In this document: positions 52,865 through 60,566 of the stretch, one piece after another
Numbering within the stretch: position 1 is the first letter of the stretch
Layout of the letters: every line of letters starts with the position of its first letter
Assembly (NCBI GenBank): GCA_002402105.1
Contig: NVVD01000013.1
Location: 33,423-94,313, forward strand
DNA length: 60,891 nt
Direction: 5' to 3'
Source of the DNA: Candidatus Cloacimonadota bacterium
Lineage (GTDB): Bacteria; Muiribacteriota; UBA6191
The notes under the pieces: model-generated
Databases searched by the model: none
Seen by the model: the letters and a program-made list of their open reading frames with translations, nothing else
What the model was told of the DNA's origin: nothing
Program-made: the position numbers and the translations under genes

Positions 52865-53311
52865 TTATATATCTTTTGAGTTTAAAATAATAGTAACTGG
52901 TCCATCATTTACGAGTGCAACTTCCATTTTTGCACCAAACTCACCGCTTTGTACATAAAAGCCGAGTTCTTTAAATTGTTGGATTGCTAAATTATAATAT
53001 TGTTTTGCAATATCTGGAGGAGCAGATAAGTTAAAAGAAGGCCGGTTTCCTTTTTTTATATTAGCTAATAAGGTAAATTGAGAGACGATTAAAAGCTCTC
53101 CACCTAATTCAGATAAACTAATATTCATTTTTCCTTCATCATCAGGAAAAACTCTTAATTTTGTAACTTTTTTAATAATGTAGTCCAAGTCTTTTTGTGT
53201 ATCTTCTTGGGCGATTCCGAGTAAAACTAAAAAACCAAGTTTAATCTCTCCTATTACATCATAATCAACTACCACTGATGCTTTTGAAACTCTTTGTAAT
53301 ACAGCTATCAT
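52865..53311 (-). CDS. dtd: D-aminoacyl-tRNA deacylase
   Basis: A 148-residue DTD that removes D-amino acids (and glycine from tRNA-Ala) wrongly loaded on tRNA. The start MIAVLQRVSKASV, the SQFTLLA motif (about 77-83) with its catalytic threonine, GNRPSF and the closing NDGPVTIIL (GP cis-dipeptide) are all in place. It directly follows the porin stop on the minus strand, with no gap. Clear assignment. Confidence 0.95.
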   Translation of the reverse strand: MIAVLQRVSKASVVVDYDVIGEIKLGFLVLLGIAQEDTQKDLDYIIKKVTKLRVFPDDEGKMNISLSELGGELLIVSQFTLLANIKKGNRPSFNLSAPPDIAKQYYNLAIQQFKELGFYVQSGEFGAKMEVALVNDGPVTIILNSKDI

Positions 53312-54469
53312 TTAAAATGTCCCAGCTAACTGAAAACCAAGTAAATTATCTTTAGGGTCAGTTGTATCAGTTTCATTTAATTGTAGATAAAATTTAGATA
53401 ATACTTGCTCGTTGAGATAATAACCAATACCAAGCTCTGTACGAGAAATATTAGAGTCCCAAGACATTTTACCAAGAGGTGTATTGATGTTTTCAAAGTT
53501 AATACCTCCGACTCTAACAGCTCCATAAAAGCTTTCATTCCAAAAGTATTGAGTTTCTAAATAATATCCATATGAATCTAAATCACTAGCGATATTAGGA
53601 GTTTCAAAGCTAGATACCATCCATTCAGCCATCACATTCCATCTACTTTTTTGATATTGAAAATCAAGACCATATAATGTTTGACGATAATCATTTGCTG
53701 AACGATTAGCAGGCACAACAACTGAGCTATTTAAATAAGCTCCAGTAGAGTAATTAAAACCGACTCTTGTATTTTTTGCCCCTACGTAAGACATTTTTAA
53801 CAATACATTAGTACTAGAGTTACTATCATTTGGCTCTGCTTGAGATATAGCTCCATTGGTAAAGGCTAGATAATAATCAACATTATCTTTTCGTGAATAA
53901 GCCATGACACCTGTTGGGTAGTCTTGATCAATCATAGTTAAGCCTTGTTGGCTACTAGGTGCATTAGCGTAATTAGTAAAGCTACCCCCTAATCCAGCAA
54001 GGCCAGCTAGTTGGGCTCCATTTACAACAACTCCATCTGATCTTACTGTTGTATGGTAATCATAAAGAAGGGGAGAGCCAAATAATAGGTTTTGATGAGA
54101 GCTTTTTCTTTGTAAAAATAAGCCAAGTGGGTTTAATATTTTACCAGCATCAATGACAATGTTTTTTTGAAAGGCTTTGTTAAATCGTAAATAAGCTAAA
54201 GCGAGTTTAGGGCTATCTGATCCGTTCCAGTCAAATTCTGAGAACCAAGTTATATCGTCTTCTAACGAACCCTCTACGTAAAACTCCATTTTATTTACAT
54301 GAAAACCTCGATAAGATTTACCATTATGCCCACCACTTACGTAGTTTTGGCGTTTTGCATCACCATTATTATATAAAAAAGAGTAGGCTCCAGATAAATG
54401 AATTTCTGAGTGAGATTTAGGCAATATAATTAGGGATGCCAAAAGAATCGTCCATGATAGCTTGATCAT
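53312..54469 (-). CDS. outer-membrane porin (third)
   Basis: A 385-residue porin: signal peptide (residues 1-21, ending SHS), then alternating strands (EIHLSGAYSFLYNN, KMEFYVEGSLEDDITWFSEFDWNG) and a C-terminal LGFQLAGTF with terminal aromatic. Ribosome site AGGAG is six bases before the ATG. It is not closely like the other two porins in its N-terminus (no coiled coil) but has the OprP/O-type strand pattern (LGLFLQRKS, LFGSPLLYD). Transcribed with dtd. Solute unknown. Confidence 0.8.
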   Translation of the reverse strand: MIKLSWTILLASLIILPKSHSEIHLSGAYSFLYNNGDAKRQNYVSGGHNGKSYRGFHVNKMEFYVEGSLEDDITWFSEFDWNGSDSPKLALAYLRFNKAFQKNIVIDAGKILNPLGLFLQRKSSHQNLLFGSPLLYDYHTTVRSDGVVVNGAQLAGLAGLGGSFTNYANAPSSQQGLTMIDQDYPTGVMAYSRKDNVDYYLAFTNGAISQAEPNDSNSSTNVLLKMSYVGAKNTRVGFNYSTGAYLNSSVVVPANRSANDYRQTLYGLDFQYQKSRWNVMAEWMVSSFETPNIASDLDSYGYYLETQYFWNESFYGAVRVGGINFENINTPLGKMSWDSNISRTELGIGYYLNEQVLSKFYLQLNETDTTDPKDNLLGFQLAGTF

Positions 54470-54513
54470 CGTATGCTCCTGCGAATGTGCTGCGTATTTT
54501 TCTGCGTTAAATA

Positions 54514-54538
54514 GTTTAAGTTTTTTATGAACTTAAAC
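54514..54538 (-). terminator. hairpin after the PilB-fusion gene
   Basis: GTTTAAGTT (54514-54522) pairs with AACTTAAAC (54530-54538), seven-base loop. It lies about 28 bases beyond the stop of the minus-strand PilB-type gene, with only a weak T-run (TATTTAA) after it. A similar inverted GAGTTTAA dyad (57538-57545 with 57565-57572) lies upstream of the same gene. Confidence 0.45.
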
Positions 54539-54566
54539 ATTTTTTTGTTCTTAGAAGTCTTTTCGT

Positions 54567-57494
54567 CTATTTCTTAGAAAAAATTAATTTAGTTTGACAA
54601 CCTTTTTTGGCTAAAACTTGAATTTCTAGTTTAGCATTGTGAGCAGCGAGTAATTTTTGGGCAACACTTAAGCCTAAACCAAGGTGTCCTTTTTTATTTG
54701 TAAAGCCAGCAGAGATGACTTCATTTTTATATGAAGTTTTATTTAGTGGCGAGTTATCATGAAAAATAACCTCTAAAGATTCACCTGTATCAGACTTTAC
54801 TAATTTTGATTTAATCTTTAATCCACCGCCATTAATAAGGGCTTCTAAGTGATTTTCTAGAACAAGTTCAAAGGCAAATTTAAGTTGCCCCCAATCAGCA
54901 GCGATAAAAAATTTGGCTTTATCTAAATCTTTAGAAAACTTAATTTTTTTGACATCAATTTTTTTGCCAATTTTTTTAGATAATTTGGCGGCAATTTTTG
55001 GAATACGTCCGTAAACGTCTTTAGAGATAGCTTGATTTAATGGAACTTTCTTTTTAATTAATTGTAAGTCATCTTGATGATATTTAATAAGCTCTAAATG
55101 AGAGTCTAATTTAGTAAATAACCTAGAGGCTAAGGATTTAATTTTTTCAGGAGATCCATTTTGTAAACCTTTAAGAGAAGTTTTTGTATCTTCTAAAACA
55201 ACTTGTGTATTTATACCACCAGATTGGCCTTTACCAAAGCTTTTTATTTCACTTAAAATATCTTCAAAGATAGCGGGGTTTACAACTCCATTAGAAACGT
55301 TACTATCATTAGATTCATCATCATTTTCATTATCTTCCATTTTTTTGAGTTCGGCCTCTACTGCTAATAAATCATTATCAATAAAAAATGGATCAAGATT
55401 ACCTGCTTCTCCAGGAATAAATAATTTTCTCTTTTTTCTTTGTAGCAGCTCTTTACTGGTTAGTTTCCATGAGCCAGAGCGAATCATGATTTCGTCAACA
55501 AGACTTGTATCTATATCAGAAGCACCAAGTTTATCTTCGTTAATTGTTAAACGATCAACTTCTTCAAGAGTTGACTTACCTTCAATAGCACGAATTAAAG
55601 CACAATCTCGAAGGTTCATCATTCCATCTTCTTTAGCAATCATTTTTAGTTCTGCAACAGATAAATCTTGATTAACGCCACGAGCCATAGCATCTGTCAT
55701 GTTCATGACTTCATGGATTCCCATTCTGCCTTTATACCCCATGTTATTACATGTTTTACAGCCAACAGCTTTATAAAAACCGAGTTTGTTTATATTGTAA
55801 TTTGTTAGAGCCTGAAATTTCATTATTCGTTCATTGATGCCAGTAGCGAATATATTTTTTTTAGAAATTCTTTGGGTTTCTTTGCATTCAGGGCATATTT
55901 TACGCATTAATCTTTGTGCTAAAATAACTCTAACAGCAGAGGTGATCAAAAACTTATCTATTCCCATGTTAGCTAATCTACCAATAGATTCAACAGAAGA
56001 GTTTGTATGAAGGGTTGAAAGCACTAAGTGACCCGTTAAAGCAGCTTTAAGAGCTGTTTCGGCTGTTTCTTGATCTCTAATTTCTCCAATTAAAATAATA
56101 TCAGGATCTTGTCTTAAAAAAGCTTTTAAAACTTTAGCGAAAGTCATACCAATTTCGGGAGTACACTGACACTGTGCAATACCTGGTAAATCGTATTCTA
56201 CAGGGTCTTCTGCTGTTTGAATGTTTACAGAAGGTTTATTTAAGCTGACTAATGAAGAGTAAAGAGTCGTTGTTTTTCCAGACCCTGTTGGGCCAGTAAC
56301 CAAAATGATTCCGTTGGGGGCTTCTAGTCCATTGTTTAAAGTAGTCATGTTTTCTGGATCAATCCCAAGATCAGCAAGCCTTAATCTGCTACCTGATTGA
56401 TCTAAAATTCTCATAACAATTTTTTCACCCCAGCTAGTAGGGCAAGTAGATACTCGAACATCTACTACTTTACCTTTTAAAGACATACGAAATTTACCAT
56501 CTTGTGGTTGTCTGGTTTCTGAGATATCTAATCCAGACATTACTTTGATTCGAGAGGAGATTGGAGCAGCAACTTTTACAGGAAAAGGACCTGGGCCAGG
56601 TCTCATCATTCCATCGACTCTAAAACGCATAACAATATCGTATTCAAATGGTTCGATATGTATATCTGACGCACCCAATTTAACAGCACTTGCAACTACT
56701 TTATTCATTAAATTTTTAATTGGAGCTGAGTCTTCATCAAAGTCGGCACCGGCTAAATCTTCCATGGATTGATCGTCTTCACCATCAATCATTTCAATTA
56801 AATTACCAGCCTGTGCAGCCTCTCCATAATAAGCTTCAAAACTTGCCTTAAAATCTTTTTCAGCAACAATCATCGGAATGACTCTGAGCCCAGTAGATTT
56901 TTCTATGTCATCAATGACTAAAATATTTTGAGGGTCAACCATAGCTAAGTATAGATTGTTATCCTCTTGCTTTACTGGCATTACTAAATGCTTTTCACTC
57001 ATTTTAGAAGTTACACGATCTAGTATTAATGGATCAGGAGGCGTTTTAGATAACTTAATATAAGGAATCATTAATTGCTCACCAACACATTTTGCGAGCT
57101 CATCTTCTGTTACGATACCGAGTTGTACTAAGGCTTGACCAATTCTGACACCGTGAGCAACACTAAATTCGAGTGCTCCTGATAATTGCTCCTCTGTTAA
57201 GGTACCAGCAGCCATTAAAATGTCACCAAGTCGTCGTCTTTTTGTGGACTTTTTCTTTTTAATTTTTTTAATTGCAGCTTGATCTTCAAGAGCAATTTTT
57301 AAGTGGCTTTGGTTTATAAACTTGAGCTTTAATAAAGCGACTCCTAAAGAAGTATCATTTTCTTGAGAATACTCAAGACCCTCCTCTAGTTGAGCTATAG
57401 AAATAAAGCCTTTCTCTTTTAGTATTTCACCAAGAGGAATCTCTTTATTATTTAATTTACTCTTTAAATGTATATCTATTTCTACATCACTCAA
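54567..57494 (-). CDS. pilB: PilB/GspE-type ATPase fused to a histidine-kinase-like ATPase domain
   Basis: A 975-residue protein. Two N-terminal GspE-N domains (about 15-75 and 88-225) precede the catalytic ATPase: Walker A GPTGSGKTT (401-409), Asp box (EDPVEYD, 429-435), Walker B IILIGEIRD (466-474), His box (GHLVLSTLHT, 488-497), and the tetracysteine site (C534, C537, C579, C582). After a linker with an acidic stretch (718-732), residues about 790-975 form an HATPase_c-like domain: N box ENHLEAL (N881), a D913 in HDNSPL (G1 altered) and G2 GHLGLGLSVAQK (936-947). The fusion is unusual for PilB. It would power pilus extension, perhaps under control of its own ATP-binding tail. Confidence 0.85.
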   Translation of the reverse strand: MSDVEIDIHLKSKLNNKEIPLGEILKEKGFISIAQLEEGLEYSQENDTSLGVALLKLKFINQSHLKIALEDQAAIKKIKKKKSTKRRRLGDILMAAGTLTEEQLSGALEFSVAHGVRIGQALVQLGIVTEDELAKCVGEQLMIPYIKLSKTPPDPLILDRVTSKMSEKHLVMPVKQEDNNLYLAMVDPQNILVIDDIEKSTGLRVIPMIVAEKDFKASFEAYYGEAAQAGNLIEMIDGEDDQSMEDLAGADFDEDSAPIKNLMNKVVASAVKLGASDIHIEPFEYDIVMRFRVDGMMRPGPGPFPVKVAAPISSRIKVMSGLDISETRQPQDGKFRMSLKGKVVDVRVSTCPTSWGEKIVMRILDQSGSRLRLADLGIDPENMTTLNNGLEAPNGIILVTGPTGSGKTTTLYSSLVSLNKPSVNIQTAEDPVEYDLPGIAQCQCTPEIGMTFAKVLKAFLRQDPDIILIGEIRDQETAETALKAALTGHLVLSTLHTNSSVESIGRLANMGIDKFLITSAVRVILAQRLMRKICPECKETQRISKKNIFATGINERIMKFQALTNYNINKLGFYKAVGCKTCNNMGYKGRMGIHEVMNMTDAMARGVNQDLSVAELKMIAKEDGMMNLRDCALIRAIEGKSTLEEVDRLTINEDKLGASDIDTSLVDEIMIRSGSWKLTSKELLQRKKRKLFIPGEAGNLDPFFIDNDLLAVEAELKKMEDNENDDESNDSNVSNGVVNPAIFEDILSEIKSFGKGQSGGINTQVVLEDTKTSLKGLQNGSPEKIKSLASRLFTKLDSHLELIKYHQDDLQLIKKKVPLNQAISKDVYGRIPKIAAKLSKKIGKKIDVKKIKFSKDLDKAKFFIAADWGQLKFAFELVLENHLEALINGGGLKIKSKLVKSDTGESLEVIFHDNSPLNKTSYKNEVISAGFTNKKGHLGLGLSVAQKLLAAHNAKLEIQVLAKKGCQTKLIFSKK

Positions 57495-57976
57495 AATAAG
57501 ACCAACTCAATTTTAATATTTTTACCATGAAGTTAGAGTTTAAAGTATTACTTTTTATTAACTTAAACTCCGCTTTATATAAAGGTTTTTAGTTTATCAT
57601 TTTCATTCAAGCAATTCTAATTAGATTTCTACTTTATGTTTAAAAGTGCTTGTTATTACTTAATTCGGTCTTGAGAGAGAAAAATTAAATAAGCTTGAAT
57701 AATGAATTGCTCTATGGTGGAACTCACTAAAAGTTTAAATTTAGTTGGTTAAGACGATTAAATGCAGATTTTAGAGCCCTCGACACATCAAATACCACCT
57801 ATAACATGATTTTTATGGCTCTGTAAAAATGATTAACTTTATTTTCATTTTATCCCACAGAGTTTGTGTTTTCTAGTATACTTTAGTTAAAGTATATGTA
57901 GCTAGGTAGCGAGATCAAATAATTTGTTATTTAGTTAAAAGTTAATAAAAAATACAGATAACATAAAAAAGGAAAT
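57495..57976. other. 482-base non-coding spacer
   Basis: No convincing coding frame lies here. It holds promoter DNA for both divergent genes, the dyad at 57538-57572 (GAGTTTAA arms), AAGTGCTT (57644-57651), and the TATACTTTA dyad at 57877. Two short complementary pairs could fold, GGTGG (57716-57720) with CCACC (57795-57799) and AGAGCC (57773-57778) with GGCTCT (57817-57822), but they cross each other. A small RNA is possible but not shown. Confidence 0.4.
57877..57896. promoter_or_regulatory. 9+9 bp dyad, candidate operator of the MerR-like regulator
   Basis: TATACTTTA, two bases, TAAAGTATA: a perfect 9-bp inverted repeat with the length (20 bp) of MerR-type operators. It lies 80 bases upstream of the ATG at 57977, whose product is MerR-like, so autoregulation is likely. 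Confidence 0.55.
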
Positions 57977-58366
57977 ATGATGGAAACATTATTAACATTA
58001 AAGCAAGCAAGTGAAAAAACAAAAATTGGTACAAGTACTATTAGAAAATATGTAGGAGAATTTGCAGACTTTATTTCTGTTGAAAAAGGAGCACGCAATG
58101 CTCTTATGTTTACGCAAAAAGCAATAGAAGCATTGAAGTTAATTAAAAAATCTTATAAAGCTAGATTAGCAAAAGAAGATATTTTAGCTCAATTAGTAGG
58201 TAAACCAGTTAAAAAAGCAACAAAACCAGTTAAAAAAACTTTAAAAGCTTCTTTGAAAAAAGTGGTAAAAGTTAAAAAGCCTGTAGAATTAAATAAAACA
58301 TTAGCCCAAGAGCCAACAATTCAAATTGGTTACCACGATCAACAAGCAGACCAAGGTCTTTGGTAA
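57977..58366 (+). CDS. MerR-like DNA-binding protein with lysine-rich tail
   Basis: A 129-residue protein. Residues 1-70 form a MerR-type winged helix (LLTLKQASEKTKIGTSTIRKYVGEF, then GARNALMFTQKAIEALKLI). Residues 75-100 are lysine/proline/alanine-rich (VKKATKPVKKTLKASLKKVVKVKK), like histone H1-type tails, and the end is QQADQGLW. No effector-binding domain is present. AAAGGAAAT precedes the ATG; two ATG codons in a row. It may bind DNA non-specifically through its tail. It lies 74 bases before the tRNA-Gly. Target promoters are unknown apart from the dyad above. Confidence 0.75.
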   Translation: MMETLLTLKQASEKTKIGTSTIRKYVGEFADFISVEKGARNALMFTQKAIEALKLIKKSYKARLAKEDILAQLVGKPVKKATKPVKKTLKASLKKVVKVKKPVELNKTLAQEPTIQIGYHDQQADQGLW

Positions 58367-58439
58367 ACTTAACTTTGAGTGTTAAATTTAAAATTAACTT
58401 GATTTTTGAATGAAAAAGATTTATATTTAGCGCAGATCA

Positions 58440-58511
58440 GCGAAAGTGGCGCAGTGGTAGCGCACCTCGTTGCCAACGAGGTGGTCGCGAGTTCGAATCT
58501 CGTCTTCCGCT
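58440..58511 (+). tRNA. tRNA-Gly (GCC anticodon)
   Basis: The cloverleaf is complete: D stem GCGC/GCGC, anticodon stem CCTCG/CGAGG around a TTGCCAA loop (anticodon GCC), T stem GCGAG/CTCGT with TTCGAAT loop, and the acceptor stem GCGAAAG/CTTCCGC, with an A-C mismatch at position 4:69. CCA is not encoded. A terminator hairpin follows at 58520. Confidence 0.95.
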
Positions 58512-58519
58512 CTTTATAT

Positions 58520-58558
58520 AATGGGACTTACAGCGATTTGCTTGTGAGTCCCATTTTT
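58520..58558 (+). terminator. rho-independent terminator of the tRNA
   Basis: AATGGGACT (58520-58528) and AGTCCCATT (58547-58555), extended inward by ACAGC with GCTTGT, followed by TTTTT. It starts nine bases after the tRNA end. Confidence 0.88.
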
Positions 58559-58563
58559 CTTAC

Positions 58564-58586
58564 TGGACCAATATTGGACCAATTGG
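58564..58586. repeat. tandem TGGACCAAT repeat with nested palindromes
   Basis: TGGACCAAT occurs at 58564-58572 and 58575-58583 (11-bp period); CCAATATTGG (58568-58577) and CCAATTGG (58579-58586) are perfect palindromes. It lies just after the tRNA-Gly terminator, a usual place for attachment sites of integrating elements. Confidence 0.6.
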
Positions 58587-58650
58587 TTTTTGTTTTTGGT
58601 GGATTATCTTCTTTAATCATATAGGCACTTATCATTGAAAAAGAGCTTTT

Positions 58651-58716
58651 ATGGCATTTCAGTTACTAACAATAGTCTTATTGTGGGTTGCAGCACTTTG
58701 TGTAGTAAAAATGTAG
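58651..58716 (+). CDS. possible 21-residue hydrophobic peptide
   Basis: ATG at 58651 opens a frame of 21 codons with one hydrophobic helix (MAFQLLTIVLLWVAALCVVKM). An AAAAG-AG-CTTTT dyad overlaps the ribosome-binding region (AAAAAGAGC). It resembles type I toxin peptides in size and hydrophobicity only; it may be chance. Confidence 0.22.
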   Translation: MAFQLLTIVLLWVAALCVVKM

Positions 58717-58766
58717 CAATTGTAGTTTTTAAATATAAACTATCATAGTATTAAGGAGAAACTATT

Positions 58767-59216
58767 ATGTCACAAATTATAGATACTTTAATTCCAAATG
58801 ATATTGATATTAAAAATGAAGAAGAATGCTCTAGGGTTTTGTTATCAAATATGAAAGAAAATCATTCAATAGAGTTACAACTAAAAAATAATCCTCTGCA
58901 ATCTTTGACCCTATCTTCCCCTATACTACAAATGCTTCTAAAAGTTTTAGATCAAACAGTTAAAGGAAATGCTTTAACTATTTATCCAACAGAAGTTAAG
59001 TTAACAAGTCAAGAAGCAGCAAATATACTAAATGTATCAAGACCTTTTTTAATTAAGTTGCTTGAAACAGAAAAGATTCCTTTTTATAGAGTGGGTACTC
59101 ATCGCCGAATATTATTAAAAGATTTATTGAAGTATAAAACAAGAATGTTAGTAAAAAGAGAAGATGCTTTAGATGAATTGACTGCTTTATCTCAAGAGCT
59201 AGATATGGGTTATTAA
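58767..59216 (+). CDS. antitoxin-type excisionase-family DNA-binding protein (no PIN toxin next to it)
   Basis: A 149-residue protein. The C-terminal half (LTSQEAANILNVSRPFLIKLLETEKIPFYRVGTHRRI, about 73-109, then YKTRMLVKREDALDELTALSQEL) is the helix-turn-helix plus tail of antitoxins paired with PIN-domain RNases. The N-terminal 70 residues are a mixed helical domain. AAGGAG precedes the ATG. The expected PIN toxin downstream is missing: the next 300 bases hold only a short frame. A decayed copy of the same gene lies at 60293-60444. The pair toxin is probably lost; another function as a repressor is possible. Confidence 0.8.
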   Translation: MSQIIDTLIPNDIDIKNEEECSRVLLSNMKENHSIELQLKNNPLQSLTLSSPILQMLLKVLDQTVKGNALTIYPTEVKLTSQEAANILNVSRPFLIKLLETEKIPFYRVGTHRRILLKDLLKYKTRMLVKREDALDELTALSQELDMGY

Positions 59217-59280
59217 ATTATATTTTTCAATGCTATTACATTAATTTTAAATAAAAATAAATGTAATATGATTATTTATT

Positions 59281-59424
59281 ATGAATCAAAAACAACAAAG
59301 TAATTATAACTTTCTTTTGAAAAAAATGAAAATAGGAAAACCATATAGAACTCAAGAGTTAAGCTTACTTTCTAATAATTTAAGTAGAGATTTAAAAACT
59401 CTTTTAAAGTTACAATTGATGTAA
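59281..59424 (+). CDS. 47-residue HTH-like fragment
   Basis: A short frame (MNQKQQSNYNFLLKKMKIGK to KTLLKLQLM) whose residues 12-47 (MKIGKPYRTQELSLLSNNLSRDLKTLL) look like the start of a winged-helix domain. It has no strong ribosome site and stops 15 bases before the IS end at 59439, so it may be a gene cut short by that insertion. Function not assigned. Confidence 0.4.
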   Translation: MNQKQQSNYNFLLKKMKIGKPYRTQELSLLSNNLSRDLKTLLKLQLM

Positions 59425-59438
59425 ATCCAATATAATAG

Positions 59439-59787
59439 TGTCCTGATTCCCCCAAATAGAAATGTCCTATAGTAAAAAAACTATACTGGTTCTTCATATT
59501 TGGAGGATCAATAAATGCAGGATATTATAGCTATGAGCAAGAAAGAATTACATCGAGTTGAGATGATTCAAAGAATGATTGATCGTCATCTTTATGAAAA
59601 AGATGTGGCATATCAATTAGAGTTGAGTGTTAGGCAAATTAGGCGTCTAAAAAAGAAATATTTATCTGATGGAGCCAAAGGAATAATTAGTAAAAAGCGT
59701 GGAAAAACGAGTAATAATAAATACTCCGATTCATTCAAAGATTTGGCACTTACGTATATCAGAGAATACTATAAATCAAAAAAATAA
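59439..59787 (+). mobile_element. remnant of an ISNCY-type insertion sequence
   Basis: TGTCCTGATTC at 59439 starts a terminal-inverted-repeat-like end (with a second ATGTCC near 59470), followed by a ribosome site (GGAGG) and a transposase N-terminus. No matching right end was found downstream, so only the left part survives. Typical full elements of this kind are much longer than the 349 bases here. Confidence 0.6.
59515..59787 (+). pseudogene. truncated ISNCY transposase (N-terminal HTH)
   Basis: A 90-residue frame matching the start of ISNCY/IS1202-like transposases (MSKKELHRVEMIQRMI, then AYQLELSVRQIRRLKKKYLSDGAKGIISKKRGKTSN). It has the DNA-binding helix-turn-helix but no DDE catalytic domain; the frame ends at TAA soon after IREYYK. 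The element cannot transpose by itself. ATG 59515 or 59533 could start it. Confidence 0.75.
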
Positions 59788-59862
59788 TATCATCTTTTTT
59801 GAAAAATAATAACAAACTTTACAAAGTCCAAATCACATGCCATTTTCTTTACCTCTTAATTA

Positions 59863-60213
59863 TTACTCAGACCAAACTGCATATTCATTTCCATTAGGAT
59901 CTTCAAAATGAAATCTTCTACCACCTGGAAATGTAAATGTTTTTTTTACTATAGTACCATTATTGTTAGAAACTTTTACTTGAGTTTCTTCTAAGTCTGA
60001 ACTATAGAAAATTATTAATGCACAAGTACTTGATGAAAAAGGTTTCGAATCAGATTCGTAAAATCCTCCATCTATTCCTTCATTTATGAAAGATGTATAA
60101 TTGGGTCCATAATCTGTAAAATTAAAATCAAATACTGATTTAAAAAACTCTTTAGTTTGATTAATATTTTTTACCGGAATTTCTAAATAGTTAATTTTTC
60201 CATGCTTATTCAA
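59863..60213 (-). CDS. VOC-superfamily (glyoxalase-like) protein
   Basis: A 116-residue protein of the vicinal-oxygen-chelate fold: INYLEIPVKNINQTKEFFKSVFDFNF (first beta-alpha unit), FINEGIDGGFYESDS, and the end TFPGGRRFHFEDPNGNEYAVW (with the metal-region FxDPxGN motif). Such proteins bind a metal and act as lyases, dioxygenases or resistance proteins. It is alone on the minus strand within the accessory tail between the IS remnant and the decayed antitoxin. Substrate unknown. Confidence 0.88.
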   Translation of the reverse strand: MNKHGKINYLEIPVKNINQTKEFFKSVFDFNFTDYGPNYTSFINEGIDGGFYESDSKPFSSSTCALIIFYSSDLEETQVKVSNNNGTIVKKTFTFPGGRRFHFEDPNGNEYAVWSE

Positions 60214-60292
60214 TTTTGCTCCAATTTTGTTATTTATCTAAAAATTGATAAATGTAGATATGTTTAATTAATATTACATAAAAAACTTTACT

Positions 60293-60444
60293 ATGTCTTG
60301 AAGATATACGACATTAGTTAACATATTTACCAAAGTAATTCTATAGAGCTACAATTAAAAGATAACCATATGCAGCCTTTAACTTTATTTTCTCCTATAT
60401 TCCAGATGCTTTTAAAAATTTTAGATCAAATAGGAAAGGGATAA
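60293..60444 (+). pseudogene. decayed second copy of the antitoxin gene
   Basis: Residues S-N-S-I-E-L-Q-L-K-D-N (from 60334) through LTLFSPIFQMLLKILDQI and GKG (stop 60442-60444) match residues about 34-66 of the antitoxin at 58767 with few changes. Upstream ATGTC at 60293 and following bases look like its start, but the frame is interrupted (TGA, TAA) and a stretch is deleted. The HTH half is lost. Confidence 0.8.
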
Positions 60445-60566
60445 CAAAGTTTAGTGTTTTTTATGATGCATGTAGTTCTTTAGTCATTTACTTATCCATA
60501 TTACCAACAACAGCTACTAATATTATATAATAAAGTGTAATATAGTTAAAATAAAAAAGTCTTTAG

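Noticed and set aside
55345..56772. Plus-strand frames inside the PilB-fusion gene
   Set aside because: Shadows of the coding strand, Ser/Ile-rich chance products.
57740..57765. A third copy of the CTAAA / GACGAT promoter motif
   Set aside because: GACGATTA is present but CTAAA is 21 bases away and the second block differs at its end.
58406..58624. A 72-codon open frame on the plus strand
   Set aside because: It runs straight through the tRNA-Gly and its terminator, so it is a chance frame.
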